The notes: generated by a model not told the origin, from the letters alone. 64,000 nt of DNA from Muricea muricata (GCA_963855995.1 OY979719.1:17889312-17953311), one strand, 5' to 3'. Positions 19,201 to 27,298 are shown, numbered from the stretch's first letter. Numbers and translations: made by a program.

Positions 19201-21877
19201 ACTTTATATCCACGATGTCCACCATTTAAGTAACATAAATCGGGCTCGTTGCTGTAAACCAAGTAACCATCCTAAAGGTTATGGATCGTGCTATACTGAA
19301 GACGTTGGAGAATCATTTGAAAGAGAAGGTTGGACAAACTGTTCAAAGATTGGATATTATATCACAGGAGTTTATCGTGGTTCTGGTGACTGGCTTAAAA
19401 ACATTGACAAAGTACGATGTTGTCAAATGGCCCAAGGTAAAGAAATTATCAGAATATTGCACAATGTATTAACTCACGTCTGATAATTGTCGCATAAAAT
19501 AATCATGAATGGTCAATGTAAGGTTCTATATTTACTATAGCATCATACTAGTATACTACTCTATTGCCGCAGAGAAATATCGAGCTCGTAATCTAATTGT
19601 AAAAATAATAATATCTGCCATTTCTAAATCATCTTCGCTAAATGGATGAAAATTATCAGAAATATTCCATCGACAGATATTTGAAACGTTATTTAAAGGC
19701 TATTAAGCTCCAGGCAAAATGGGTACACACCTATTAATATAACTTTTTGTTCTTGGTTATTTAAGCAACAATTTCCTAAATTTCCTAGTTTGCCATGGAT
19801 CTAACGCACAACTTGGTACAACAATTTTTTACCTAAGGGACTGTTCATATGGGCAGAAGTTATCTCGGTTCCCGAGAAAACATTTCGACAGGTCAAATAG
19901 TATTGTTCTGTTCATATGGAGAAATGTTTTCCCACCGGGTAAAGTTTCCCACGGTGATGTAGATTTTGTAAAGTGTGAACAGAAAGTTTTCCCGCTAAGC
20001 GGGAAAGTTGTGTTCATATGGGATAAAACTTATCTCGGTCACCGAGATCTCGCCTGTCATCAAGCGAGATCTCGGTTAACGAGAAAACGTTTCGTCTCAT
20101 ATGAACGCAAGGTAACTTTTCATACTATTTTCGTAAGAAGCCAAGATCTCGCTTGTAAACTTGTCGAAATGTTTTCTCGCTAACCGGGAAAACTTCTTCC
20201 CATATGAACAGGCCCTAAGTAATATTTAAAACATGAGCACTAGGGCTTTATCATGCAGATACAAAGTCGCGAGAAAAATTTCAAAAGCATCTGAAAATCT
20301 CATCAACAGAGCGCTCTAGCTAACACCAAAGTACATTAAAAAATTGGCTTGACTATAATGTCGTGGAAACACTGCTTAAATTTATGATCGCAAAGCTTTC
20401 TATCCGTACGCTTAGATCTGTTAATAATAAAGATTCGAGATTACCGAACGAAAGCTTTACGACAGTAAATTTACGTGATGTTTCATAAAATTATATTGGT
20501 ATTGATATTCACCTTACAAAATTACAAGGAACTTACATAATTTAGGACTTGCATTACAATGTTATAAATTATTTCACATAATAAACGAAGATATGAGCTC
20601 TATGAGGAAGATCTATATGACAATCTACTCTGCAAATTTGAGTACTTGATTTGTATTTTTTCTTGCAATAGAAACAGTAAAATCGATCCAGGGTAACCTT
20701 TCAGGCTAAGTACGTTACGTCAGATGTGAACTCGCACAATTTTTTTGTTTACAGTTAATTGAACCTTCTCTGTTAAAACAGTTTCTATTCAATGAAACTT
20801 CCAGACAGCTGACTACAGCTGACTGCCACTGCCACAAAAAGTAAGCTTTTCCTTAATCACATTTTCTTTTTTCAGTAAATCAAGAAATGTTGTCATCTTG
20901 TAAAAAACTGTCAGAAAGAAACAGGTATGCGCGTCACTAGCATAAAGAGAGCATTACTGTATGAGATCATCTGTTTATCTTTTTTGTCATCATTTTTTGT
21001 CATTATTTTATTCAACCATTAGAAATAGAAGTGACTATATCTTGATTTAAAATATCTAACTAAATTTTGCATGTTTTTAATACAACATTCTCAACATTCA
21101 CTTGCTAGATCACTCAGCAATGGTGTTTACCAGCTGAGAAATTATGATTTCCTCGAAGAATATAAAGTTTACTGTCACATGACTGAAATACCTGGCTGTG
21201 GGTCAGGAGGCTGGACACTAGTGATGAAAATTGATGGCACCAAGGTAAAGATAATATTAAGCCAAGGTATTTTCAGTGAAGAATTACGACGGTACGCATG
21301 AAAAAATATATAGTTGTGATAAATAAGTAAACTATTTCCTTTACAGACTGAGTTCAACTACAGTTCACCTTACTGGAGCAACAAGGAAACCTACGCAGTT
21401 GAAGACGGACTTGAAGGTTTGACTGAAAAACAAACAAAACTGGCTTCTTACTGGAACACACCGTTCGACAAAATATGCCTCGGAATGGAAGTCAATAACC
21501 TCACAAAATGGATCGTGATCAACTACAAAGCAAGTTCGCTGTCCAATGCGATTGCAGACGGAGATTTTAAAAAAACGAAGGTTGGAAAGGACAAATGGTT
21601 ATCTCTCGTGGATGGTTCGCGTTTGCAAGAAAACTGTAATGAAGAAGGGTTTAATATAAACATTCCAACTTGGCATCCGAGAAAATTGAAAGTACGAATT
21701 GGAATAATAGCAAACAACCAAAACAACTGTGAGAGTTGTGACTCATGTATTGGCTTTGGTACCTCAACACGTGGATGTGACGGCAAAATAAGAAAGACAA
21801 CATGTGGAAATATTGCCATTTGCGGCTATTTCTTCAACAAGAACACTCCAGCGTTTGGATACATATTTGTACAGTAG
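3874..21877 (+). CDS. Gene 1: secreted PAN / Ser-Thr-Pro repeat / Cys-module / fibrinogen-like protein (whole gene model)
   Basis: Multi-exon model built from splice sites, phase and a paralogue. Joined exons: 3874-4203, 5796-5838, fourteen mini-exons between 6202 and 11074, 14975-15218, 15441-15721, 16025-16259, 17558-17838, 18813-19047, 19156-19436, 20876-20924, 21109-21244, 21347-21877. The sum is 3417 nt, divisible by three, giving 1138 residues; all junction phases agree. The product should be exported: signal peptide, PAN domain, mucin-like stalk, three A-B Cys/aromatic modules, then a fibrinogen-related C-terminus like that of cnidarian skeletal organic matrix protein 5-like proteins. 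A second, frameshifted PAN start at 12798 lies inside the gene and could splice into the same downstream exons. Exon content is well supported by the gene 2 copy. Which mini-exons are used, and whether transcription crosses 11.9-14.9 kb, cannot be seen from DNA. Confidence 0.7.
4310..4500. repeat. Dispersed repeat with internal inverted pair
   Basis: GTGTTGTATCAG near 4340 is answered by CTGATACAACAC near 4393. The stretch 4420-4500 is similar, in reverse orientation, to about 48910-48990 beyond gene 2. No coding capacity; family unknown. Confidence 0.5.
4845..5720 (-). mobile_element. Penelope-like element fragment (3' part, GIY-YIG end)
   Basis: Antisense remnants in shifted frames. 5186-5497 encodes a stretch with N-I-I-W-F-N-P and H-K-I-F-N-R-N-T, and a C-N-C-R motif. 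4845-5096 encodes F-K-E-R-Y-R-N-H followed by L-S-K-H-V-W-H-L-K and the R-C-N-S-C-L end. These are the linker and GIY-YIG nuclease part of EN+ Penelope elements, as in the longer copies at 56.4-62.9 kb. The reverse transcriptase part is missing and frameshifts are present, so it is a dead 5'-truncated copy lying in gene 1 intron 1. Confidence 0.8.
5796..5838 (+). CDS. Gene 1 exon 2: 43-nt linker exon
   Basis: Acceptor TTCATGTAG and donor CAA|GTAAGT bound 43 nt that read [14 protein letters not shown] plus one base. Entry phase 0 fits the PAN exon and exit phase 1 fits every mini-exon. It is conserved in gene 2 at 33405-33447, including both splice sites. It links the PAN domain to the Ser/Thr-rich stalk. 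Confidence 0.75.
6202..11074 (+). CDS. Gene 1 mini-exon array: 14 intact phase 1-1 exons encoding Ser/Thr/Pro repeats
   Basis: Intact mini-exons, each with AG acceptor and GT donor: 6202-6249 (type c), 7137-7193 (a), 7335-7388 (b), 7549-7608 (a), 7992-8048 (a), 8341-8394 (b), 8559-8615 (a), 8759-8812 (b), 8973-9029 (a), 9594-9650 (a), 10035-10091 (a), 10386-10439 (b), 10605-10661 (a), 11027-11074 (c). Type a (57 or 60 nt) reads about [19 protein letters not shown]; type b (54 nt) [18 protein letters not shown]; type c (48 nt) [15 protein letters not shown] plus a junction residue. All start and end in phase 1, the junction codon usually being G|CA (Ala) or G|GA (Gly). The peptide is rich in Thr, Ser and Pro without Cys, as in O-glycosylated mucin stalks. 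Introns are 140-560 nt and are themselves repeated, so the array grew by duplication of exon plus intron. Usage of individual exons is unknown. Confidence 0.8.
6561..6757. mobile_element. GGAGT-rich MITE-like element, copy 1
   Basis: About 200 bp with ends that are near-palindromic (TGGAGTCAAAACAACTCC at the left, GGAGTTAAAATAACTCC at the right) and several internal GGAGT/ACTCC motifs. Related copies lie at 11536-11728, 34227-34447 and 40782-41003. It abuts a mini-exon that has lost its acceptor. No coding capacity and no clear target duplication. Confidence 0.55.
6767..6822 (+). pseudogene. Dead type-a mini-exon
   Basis: Recognisable type-a sequence ending in a good GTAATG donor. The usual TTTTAG acceptor is replaced by the end of the GGAGT element, and the unit is 56 nt instead of 57, so using it would break the frame. 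The same dead exon is present in gene 2 at 34457-34512, so the damage predates the gene duplication. Confidence 0.65.
11536..11728. mobile_element. GGAGT-rich MITE-like element, copy 2
   Basis: Paralogous to the element at 40782-41003 in gene 2, with the same TGGAGTTAAA start and GGAGTTAAAATAACTC end. The mini-exon that follows in gene 2 is deleted here. Confidence 0.5.
11886..11929 (+). pseudogene. Truncated type-b mini-exon at the array's broken end
   Basis: Starts with a normal TTTTTAG acceptor and type-b sequence, but after about 35-40 nt the repeat stops and unrelated sequence begins, with no CCAACAG|GT donor. The gene 2 counterpart (41364-41417) has the full length. This marks the point where gene 1's array was cut and joined to foreign sequence. 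Confidence 0.7.
11930..12797. other. Non-array insert before the PAN2 exon
   Basis: Sequence with no counterpart in gene 2's array apart from a MITE (12123-12322). The stretch about 12600-12790 weakly resembles sequence near 49.87-49.95 kb, upstream of the PAN3 pseudogene, suggesting both are upstream flanks of related PAN genes. Short ORFs at 12345-12642 are unsupported. Confidence 0.45.
12123..12322. mobile_element. Small MITE with CCCGTTTA ends
   Basis: The left end CCCGTTTAGACGGTACCGG is answered at the right by the inverted form ending GTAAACGGG, with matching GTCACGA and TCGTGA inner motifs. Half of the same element occurs at 41523-41630 inside gene 2's array. Confidence 0.5.
12798..13128 (+). 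pseudogene. PAN2: second signal-peptide/PAN exon, frameshifted
   Basis: ATG at 12798 opens a frame with an internal Met and a good signal peptide (M-E-S-F-L-S-F-Y-C-F-V-L then C-L-V-F-A). About 35 codons in, the PAN homology moves to another frame, starting near 12881: motifs T-G-L-S-C-V-F-L-C, F-C-R-S-I-N-F and N-C-E-F-L-K match the Cys pattern of the gene 1 PAN domain. The upstream part of that frame has stops, so one inserted or lost base near 12895-12905 separates the two. The exon ends AGG|GTAAAT in phase 0. It is a divergent paralogue of exon 1. It may be a recent pseudogene or an assembly indel; a fragment of the same exon lies at 51880-51990. Confidence 0.65.
13267..13324 (+). CDS. 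PAN2 linker exon (58 nt)
   Basis: Acceptor TTTTTAG and donor TTAA|GTAAGG bound 58 nt reading TVSAEASSSTPLPETELSL plus one base. It enters in phase 0 after PAN2 and leaves in phase 1, so it can join the A exon at 14975 or the fibrinogen exon at 20876 in frame. Same role as the linker at 5796, but unrelated in sequence. Confidence 0.6.
13325..14974 (+). other. Chimeric intron between PAN2 linker and exon A1
   Basis: 13725-14615 matches the intron before the fibrinogen exons (19540-20800 and 45885-47140) but lacks the 377-bp MITE found there. 14622-14800 then matches intron sequence from inside the mini-exon array (about 9340-9520 and 36655-36840). The junction lies near 14620. No exon is recognised. 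Confidence 0.65.
14975..15218 (+). CDS. Gene 1 exon A1: first half of Cys/aromatic module 1
   Basis: Acceptor CTCGTAG, donor AACAG|GTGGCT, 244 nt, phase 1 in and 2 out. A short Pro-rich lead is followed by G-W-S-K-C, then L-F-I-T-G-F-Y-R, then L-E-Q-A-R-C. Most other A exons end this motif in R-C-C; here the second Cys is replaced by Asp. The pattern of G-[FY]-[IL]-x-G-[FVL]-Y and R-C-C is loosely reminiscent of dermatopontin-type repeats, but I do not assign a family. It directly follows the PAN2 linker or, for the long form, the last mini-exon. Confidence 0.75.
15441..15721 (+). CDS. Gene 1 exon B1: second part of module 1
   Basis: 281 nt, phase 2 in and 1 out (acceptor TTGTACAG, donor TTCAG|GTAATG). 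Two tandem half-units: W-S-L-C then G-Y-F-L-N-G-L-Y then C-C-K-P; and G-W-T-N-C-S then [11 protein letters not shown] then F-R-C-C-Q. Every B exon in the locus is exactly 281 nt. Together with A it makes a cassette with three related half-units that is 1-1 symmetric. Confidence 0.78.
16025..16259 (+). CDS. Gene 1 exon A2
   Basis: 235 nt from acceptor CTTGTAG to donor GCCAA|GTGAGT; phase 1 in, 2 out. Shows [18 protein letters not shown] and L-E-Q-A-R-C-C-S-S. It is the first half of the second cassette; its partner B2 is 1.3 kb away because a MITE sits in the intron. Confidence 0.78.
16839..17355. mobile_element. MITE with TTAA target duplication (intron A2-B2)
   Basis: 517 bp flanked by TTAA on both sides (16835-16838, 17356-17359). 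Long imperfect terminal inverted repeats begin AGGGAAATG and, inverted, AGGAAAATG; similarity extends about 90 bp. TTAA duplications are typical of piggyBac-type elements. Non-coding. It contains CCATCTTGGAT and its inverted partner ATCCAAGATGG further in. Confidence 0.75.
17558..17838 (+). CDS. Gene 1 exon B2
   Basis: 281 nt, acceptor GATATAG, donor ACAG|GTAACA, phase 2 in and 1 out. Carries [33 protein letters not shown] and V-R-C-C-Q. Very close to the other B exons, which suggests recent duplication or gene conversion. Confidence 0.78.
18073..18200 (+). pseudogene. Truncated A exon (A3)
   Basis: Begins with the same TGTATAG acceptor and about 125 nt identical to exon A4, then stops within the N-P-P-D-N-T motif and runs into a second copy of intron sequence (CTTTTATTACATAATTTTTTT, also at about 17967). 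No donor follows at the right place and the frame closes at 18314. It arose by a local tandem duplication; gene 2 has the simpler ancestral arrangement at 44.7-45.0 kb. Confidence 0.75.
18254..18753. mobile_element. Second TTAA-flanked MITE
   Basis: 500 bp between TTAA duplications (18250-18253, 18754-18757). Terminal inverted repeats start AGTGCTTATGAAACGAAATT and are nearly perfect over more than 100 bp. It inserted into the duplicated intron copy; the same intron in gene 2 (about 44740) has an intact, unoccupied TTAA. Family differs from the MITE at 16839. Confidence 0.8.
18813..19047 (+). CDS. Gene 1 exon A4
   Basis: 235 nt, acceptor TGTATAG, donor GCTAA|GTGAGT, phase 1 in and 2 out. Motifs [13 protein letters not shown] and A-R-C-C-S-S. 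It is the intact partner of the truncated duplicate A3 and pairs with the B exon at 19156. Gene 2 counterpart is 44796-45030. Confidence 0.8.
19156..19436 (+). CDS. Gene 1 exon B4
   Basis: 281 nt, acceptor AACATAG, donor CCAAG|GTAAAG, phase 2 in and 1 out. Same two half-units as the other B exons ([29 protein letters not shown]). Its exit phase 1 matches the first fibrinogen exon at 20876. Orthologous position in gene 2 is 45141-45421. Confidence 0.8.
19838..20214. mobile_element. 377-bp MITE with TGTTCATATGGG inverted ends
   Basis: Flanked by CTAAG on both sides; ends GGACTGTTCATATGGG and, inverted, GGCCTGTTCATATGGG. The interior is full of CTCGGT/ACCGAG and TTTTCCCG/CGGGAAAA inverted motifs. 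The same element at the same site is in gene 2 (46184-46560), while the paralogous intron at about 14050 lacks it and shows the uninterrupted target. Confidence 0.8.
20876..20924 (+). CDS. Gene 1 exon E1: neck of the fibrinogen-like region
   Basis: 49 nt, acceptor TTTTTTCAG, donor AACAG|GTATGC, phase 1 in and 2 out. Reads [16 protein letters not shown], with one Cys that precedes the fibrinogen fold as in other FReD proteins. Identical in gene 2 except one codon. Confidence 0.75.
21109..21244 (+). CDS. Gene 1 exon E2: start of fibrinogen-like domain
   Basis: 136 nt, acceptor TTGCTAG, donor ACCAAG|GTAAAG, phase 2 in and 0 out. Contains the FReD hallmarks S-N-G-V-Y, V-Y-C-H-M and [11 protein letters not shown]. 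These mark the start of fibrinogen-related domains, which commonly bind glycans or microbial surfaces. The match is closest to cnidarian skeletal organic matrix protein 5-like proteins, recognised from memory. Confidence 0.85.
21347..21877 (+). CDS. Gene 1 exon E3: rest of fibrinogen-like domain and stop
   Basis: 531 nt, acceptor CCTTTACAG, phase 0, stop TAG at 21875-21877; 176 residues. Opens [11 protein letters not shown], then [16 protein letters not shown], a Cys cluster with [14 protein letters not shown] and the C-terminal G-Y-I-F-V-Q. This layout is characteristic of the anthozoan matrix-protein-5-like family. The first about 50 codons are nearly identical to gene 2, the remainder is markedly different. 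The canonical FReD calcium site is not obvious. Confidence 0.87.
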   Translation, partial: TEFNYSSPYWSNKETYAVEDGLEGLTEKQTKLASYWNTPFDKICLGMEVNNLTKWIVINYKASSLSNAIADGDFKKTKVGKDKWLSLVDGSRLQENCNEEGFNINIPTWHPRKLKVRIGIIANNQNNCESCDSCIGFGTSTRGCDGKIRKTTCGNIAICGYFFNKNTPAFGYIFVQ

Positions 21878-23090
21878 CACTGTAGCAACAATTTCAGTGC
21901 ATGATGAGAATATTTTGTTAACAATTATTAATTTTTAATTTAGAGTTGTGATTGCATTCATGCAGCACCAATATAATTAGTACAGTTTCTTACACATGCA
22001 AACTTTTGATTTATTGTAAAATCATGCATGCAATTAGATTAGTGATTCTTTGCGTATAATGAATTGATTAAGGAATGATAGACAATCAAAAGGATAGAGA
22101 ATAGCAATTACACAATTATAGAGATTATCATTATAACTTTGTTGAAAAATGTGTAATGCAGTCATAGACTAATAAACTTGTACACCTCCTGATAGTTTAC
22201 ATAATACAAAAATTATTATCCATAAATTTGTGATTACTGTAACGCACGTAATTGTTTGAATTATAATTGATTAAACAATGTAAGGTCATAGTCTAGAATA
22301 TTATAATGTTAATAGGCAGTGCTGCCGTACCACCGACGCCTTGATTGCACCAATAAACATCATTTTATACACTGTATGAGAATGAATTTATTTTGTTTAA
22401 AAACTGAAATTTCAAGGTGCTATGGTTACTATATGGTATAAAGTGAAATATATTTGCACAATGTCATGTATTTGACCCTAAGGAAAAAGATGGTGCGTGT
22501 AAATTATACCCGAAAGCATTGCGGTCAGAAATCGTTTCAAAACGAAAATTGACGTCTGTATGTTGAAGAACAAGCACACGAGAGGAGGTTATTTTTTTTG
22601 TTTTCTTAAAGTTTTGTGCCCTTGAGTGTTTTTTGTGGCATCTTTTTTCTGTCGTTTCTGTTCGATGTCCGCAATGCATTCTGGTAAAATGTACATGCAG
22701 CCATATTTTTCATTATGCTTAATTATCAGTGCCAATATTAACACTTGTACTATATGACAATTACAGAAATCATACTTCGCTTGATGTAACTTGTGAGCTA
22801 TCACATGCATACCAAAACAATCGTGAGAATTTTTCTTCACTACGATTTCCACGATAGATTCTGGGATGGATGTCACAGCAAAAGACGTATGAAATCCTTA
22901 CCTCCAGTTTTCTTTGATGTACCGCGGATCCAGGTCATTTATCCTGAATTAGATGAAATTTGTGGGAAAATTCGACTTAAATTGTTTAAAGTCGAAAGAT
23001 CCGGCCAACTGGTGCTTTAAACGGTACTAAATCCCTCCTTCCCGATGATTTAACCGATACATGTTTCTCGATGTGGTTTTAGTGCTGGAA
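21878..23090. other. Gene 1 3' flank
   Basis: AT-rich intergenic sequence with no convincing ORF. Candidate polyadenylation signals AATAAA occur at 22171-22176 and 22352-22357. Homology to gene 2 stops about 20 nt after the stop codon. Confidence 0.5.
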
Positions 23091-23095
23091 TGTCC

Positions 23096-24050
23096 ACAAG
23101 TTGTGCAATATTCACCAGTTCAGATGACGGCACAATTCTCATAGTTCTTTTTTATACTCTTTCAATTTTATCAGTCAAATAATCAGAAAGCGTATTTTAA
23201 AGCAAGTCTTACGATTATAAAAGCCATAAGATCTCTTATATCTTACCTAAAGATGCACGCAGATCTTCGAAAGATCTAATGATTTTGTGTTCTATAGAAA
23301 AGAAGCGTTTTACCAATCTGGTAACCTAAGTTCTTATAGAAGAATCACAACCGTAACGGTTTTCGTACCTGCATGACAAAATGCTAATGAACGTGACTTT
23401 ATGTAAAGGTAGGCATGTCTATATAAAGAAACGTGTGCCATAATCGTGTTTAAATTCGCCTGTTTTAACTCGCAATTTGTGTTTTACGCGAGATAAAACC
23501 ATCCTATTTGTGTTTTCAACAGTACTTGACCGGACAACCGGAACTATAGCAACACAATTTAGCAAACCTGTTAAATAATTTTGGCTAAATGAACCTCGCC
23601 CTGCGCGCAGCTGCTGACCATAGTTCACATGTGAACGAGGTCGAGTTAAGTAAGCTTTAACGAAGATAGATTAAGAAAAAGGCGAAGTGTCTAGATTAGC
23701 GTCGTATTCTCAGCATGCATGAATATTTCTTCAAGATACGTATTGGTTCAACGTTTCGTCTGACATGACAATTTCGGCCTAATTTGAAATACAATTCACC
23801 ACAAATTACAAAGAAGTAGAAAGAGACACGCAATTTTAAGCCATGAACAACACGAAAAATCCACCTCTTTATATCAATTGCAGAAAACTGTTGAGGATTT
23901 GTAAGCTCTTAACAATCATGCAAATTGCTTGGCGTTTGCGGCTTCATGTTCCGTTTACGATAATTTTTACGATGGCAAATAGTCTCTCCAATGGCCGGCT
24001 TACACAATGGGACACGTCGCATGCAATTCGGATTTTGGCGTATGAAATTA
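23096..24050. repeat. Duplicated intergenic flank (unit 2)
   Basis: Collinear with 52778-53690: both start near ATATTCACCAGTTCAGA, share CGCAGATCTTCGAAAGATCT and the CCTCGCCCTGCGCGCAGCTG segment, and end at the tandem 1.15-kb repeat. It marks the left part of the segmental duplication carrying gene 2 and the third PAN exon. No gene. Confidence 0.8.
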
Positions 24051-25966
24051 AGTTTTTCAAGTATGCATTATTTAACATCTACCCGTCCAAGTTTATATTT
24101 ATCGCAGGTTCTAAATATGACGATATTTTCCTTGGATTTCTATCGTCTGTGATGAACTTGCTGAATTCTTGTGTGATAGGTCAAGCATGATTTTGCATCA
24201 GTTCATCCGTGCTCTGTTTTCAGACAATATATTTTGCAGGCACTATATGCATGTATTAATTCACTAGCAGGATTCCAGAAGGGATTATGGCAAAAACATG
24301 GTGGCATATAGCCACATATAGTGTTTGTCGTGAATGAACTCACAGAAAATATTTCTCTGCAAACAATGTGCGGATATGCAGCACTTTGACAAGTTAGTGT
24401 TTGAAACTTTGCAGAACTTTGAAGTGGAGCACCGTGTTAGGTTCTTCAAATACAGCTAAGCTATAGGATTAAACTCAAGGTTTCCTCGTTTATTTGCAAT
24501 AGTTTAACTTTTTTCGGTAAATAAATGAAGCTTTTCCGAAAGTATTATGCAATGTGATATCACACCTTGTCTATACAAAGATGAATGTCTCAAGAAAGAA
24601 CACAGTTCCAAAAATCGTACCAAATTGTGATTACAAGTGATCTTTGCCATGCGATGAAGAAAATATTGCAAACCCATTGCCAACCCACTTACAGTGACGC
24701 TTCTGACATGCTGTAGATTTCGTAATTAGAAGAACTTACATCTAAATATACACATATAGTTACTAAATGTGAAATTTTCTATTATCTTTGGATCATGATC
24801 AGGTTTATTATGCATGCATGCAAATAAAAGCAGAGCCCAACACTGAATGTTGTCTAATTTATAAAAGCTTAATTTAAGAAACCTAAAAACTTAAGTCAGT
24901 AATTAACAGGTGCTTTAGTTTGTTTTTGCGTTAAACGTTTTTAGTCGGTGAATTCTGCACGTAGCTACTCCTATAATGTATTCAACGTTTAAAAGGTTCC
25001 CATAAATCATTAATTTACTGACTGTGATGATTTTTTAGTATATCATAAATAAAATTACAAGTTAGCAATACAAAAAAAACACACACAAAAGATTTTAAAC
25101 CTCTTCAGTATATCAGGCCAATTTGGTAGAGGCTATGAAGTATTACATTGATTACAAAGTTTTCGAGTATGCATTATTTAACATCTTCTCGTCCAAATTT
25201 ATCGCAGGTTTTAAATAGGACCATATTTTCCTTGGATTACTATCGTCTCTGATGAAAAAGCTTGAGTAACTACGAGCAAAGTCTTCCTTCTTGTTTTGTT
25301 TCGTCCGTTTCATTTTCTTTCACGCTTGCTGAATTCTTGTGCGATAGGTCAAGCACGATTTTGCATCAATTCATCCATGCTCTGTTTTCAGACAATATAT
25401 TATACAGGCACTATAGTGCATGTACTGATTCAAGCTAGATTCCATGAGGGATTATGGCAAAAACATGGTGGCATATGGCCACATATAGTATTTGTCGTGA
25501 ATGAACTCACAGAAAATATTTCTCTACAAGCAATGTGCGGATATGCAGCACTTTGACAAGTTAGTGTTTGAAACTTTGCAGAACTTTGAAGTGGAGCACC
25601 GTGTTAAATTCTTCAAATACAGCAGAATTAAACTCAAGGTTTCCTCGTTTATTTGGAGCAGTTTAACTTCTTTCGGTAAGTAAATGAAGCTTGTCGAAAG
25701 TATTATGGAAAGTGATGTCAAACCTTGTGTATACAGAGTTGAATATCTCAACAAAGAACACAGTTCCAAAAATCGTACCAAATTGTGATTACAAGTGATC
25801 TTTGCCATGCGATGAGGAAAATATTGGGCAAAATTTCATGTCTTGGGAACTTTAAACCCACATACTCTCACGCTTCTGACATGCTATAGGTTTCTTCATT
25901 GAAGAACTTACGTCTAAGTATACAGAGACAGTAATTGAATGTGAATTTTCTATTATTCTTGGATCA
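24051..25966. repeat. 1.15-kb tandem repeat block upstream of gene 2
   Basis: One partial and one complete copy of the unit described at 1-2890; the unit landmark occurs near 24787 and 25961. Short ORFs inside (for example 25296-25556) are not conserved as proteins between copies. Confidence 0.8.
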
Positions 25967-26517
25967 GGTTTATCTTTGTTAATATAAATTTATATTTGTT
26001 TTCCAGATGGCCAGTGTGTTGATATTCGTGGTTAGCAACGCTGTAAATAATGAAAAGTACAATATTGTGTTTATACACCATGCAAAATATATTAAAGTTG
26101 CTAATTCGTGAATTGCAAGCATACCAGCCATTTTGGTCATGGTATAAAGACAAACGAATCTCGATACTTTTCTTTCAATTCACACCAAGATGGCCGCTAG
26201 CTTCTCCATTGCCTTTCTGTTCTCAAGGTTAATTGGTTGGAAGTCAAGAATCTCAAAGTCAAAATATGTAGGAAACCAACAGTAATTGAAACAAAACAGA
26301 CAGACAGCGATCTTAAACAATAATTAAGTTGTGAGATGTTTTAGTCTTTTGAGATAATTTGAACGTAGCTACTCTCACTTTATATTCCTATTATAGAGCC
26401 GAGTTCTAAGATGTCGAACTGACAGATCTAGTTTAATATTAAAAAACTTTCTATAGTATTCTTCATAGATTTTCAGGTGAAAGTTTTTTAAATTACTAAT
26501 TTATATACAGTGGGCCC

Positions 26518-26763
26518 CAGAAAAAAGGCTACCCTTTGAAGTGAAGCGCCAGTGTAGAACGTTCGAATTTGAACGTTTTAACTCCCAAATGAGAACAAGA
26601 ATGCGTAATTCTCAGCTACACAGCGATTTTTTGTGCTCATACGTTGCACATTAATTGAATTTGTTCCGACAAAATAACACAGAATGGGCTCATTAAGGAA
26701 TTAAAACATGCAAATACTAACGTACGGCGCTAACGCCTTCAAAGCTTTTTTCGGAACACACTG
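26518..26763. mobile_element. Mariner-like MITE upstream of gene 2
   Basis: About 246 bp between TA dinucleotides, starting CAGTGGGCCCCAGAAAAAAG and ending with CGGAACACACTG, with inner GCTACCC/GCGCTAACG motifs. TA duplication and CAGTG ends fit Tc1/mariner-type MITEs. A fuller copy is at 55197-55462 at the same relative position; gene 1 keeps only a remnant at about 3617-3671. Confidence 0.65.
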
Positions 26764-26825
26764 TATTATTGTGCTGATCTCTTAGGATACACGATTAACA
26801 ATCATGCATAAAGATGAGCAATTCA

Positions 26826-26880
26826 TGAGTCAAAATGACCAAGTGGCCAATCAGGTTTTGCAAAAGACGCTCTATAAAAG
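26826..26880 (+). promoter_or_regulatory. Core promoter of gene 2
   Basis: TGAGTCA at 26826-26832, CCAAT at 26847-26851 and TATAAAAG at 26873-26880, about 90 bp before the ATG. Same order and spacing as in gene 1 and the third copy. Confidence 0.65.
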
Positions 26881-26968
26881 CTACTAATTGCGCGTATTGA
26901 CGCTCAGTTTAAATTTGAAACTGCAGCGTAACAAGTAGACTAACTGTACTACTTCTGACTGTCAGTTA

Positions 26969-27298
26969 ATGATGGTCTACTTGGGTACTTGTGCGTTAGT
27001 TTTTCTCTGGATTGCAACAGCACAGCCAGGAGAAAGCTTGGCTTGGAAAGAAGTCAGACTTCTAAAAAGCTGGCAAAAATATCTGCCAAACCATGTCATG
27101 AAAACAAAACAGACAAACAGCGAAATGGAATGTGGTTTACATTGTGCCAAAGATGAATCGTGTACCTCAATCAATTACAAGACTTCTGGAAAGGGTAAAG
27201 GTCTATGTGAGCTCAACAATAAGACAGTTGAAGAGACATCTGGTGTTGATGAGAAAATAGATCACTCAGAATTTAATCATCTTGCTGTCATTGAACGA
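26969..27298 (+). CDS. Gene 2 exon 1: signal peptide and PAN/apple-like domain
   Basis: 110 residues, ATG-ATG start, donor CGA|GTTAGT in phase 0, as in gene 1. Signal peptide residues 1-24; mature part begins near W-K-E-V-R. PAN Cys pattern C-G-L-H-C, S-C-T-S-I-N-Y, L-C-E-L is intact. Differences from gene 1 are scattered substitutions, several in the segment just after the signal peptide. Confidence 0.85.

Noticed and set aside
22464-23020. ORFs of 71-95 codons after gene 1
   Set aside because: Overlapping on both strands, low complexity, no motif and no counterpart after gene 2.
25296-25808. ORFs of 60-94 codons in the upstream tandem repeat
   Set aside because: Not conserved as protein among the repeat copies; frames are broken in the other units.
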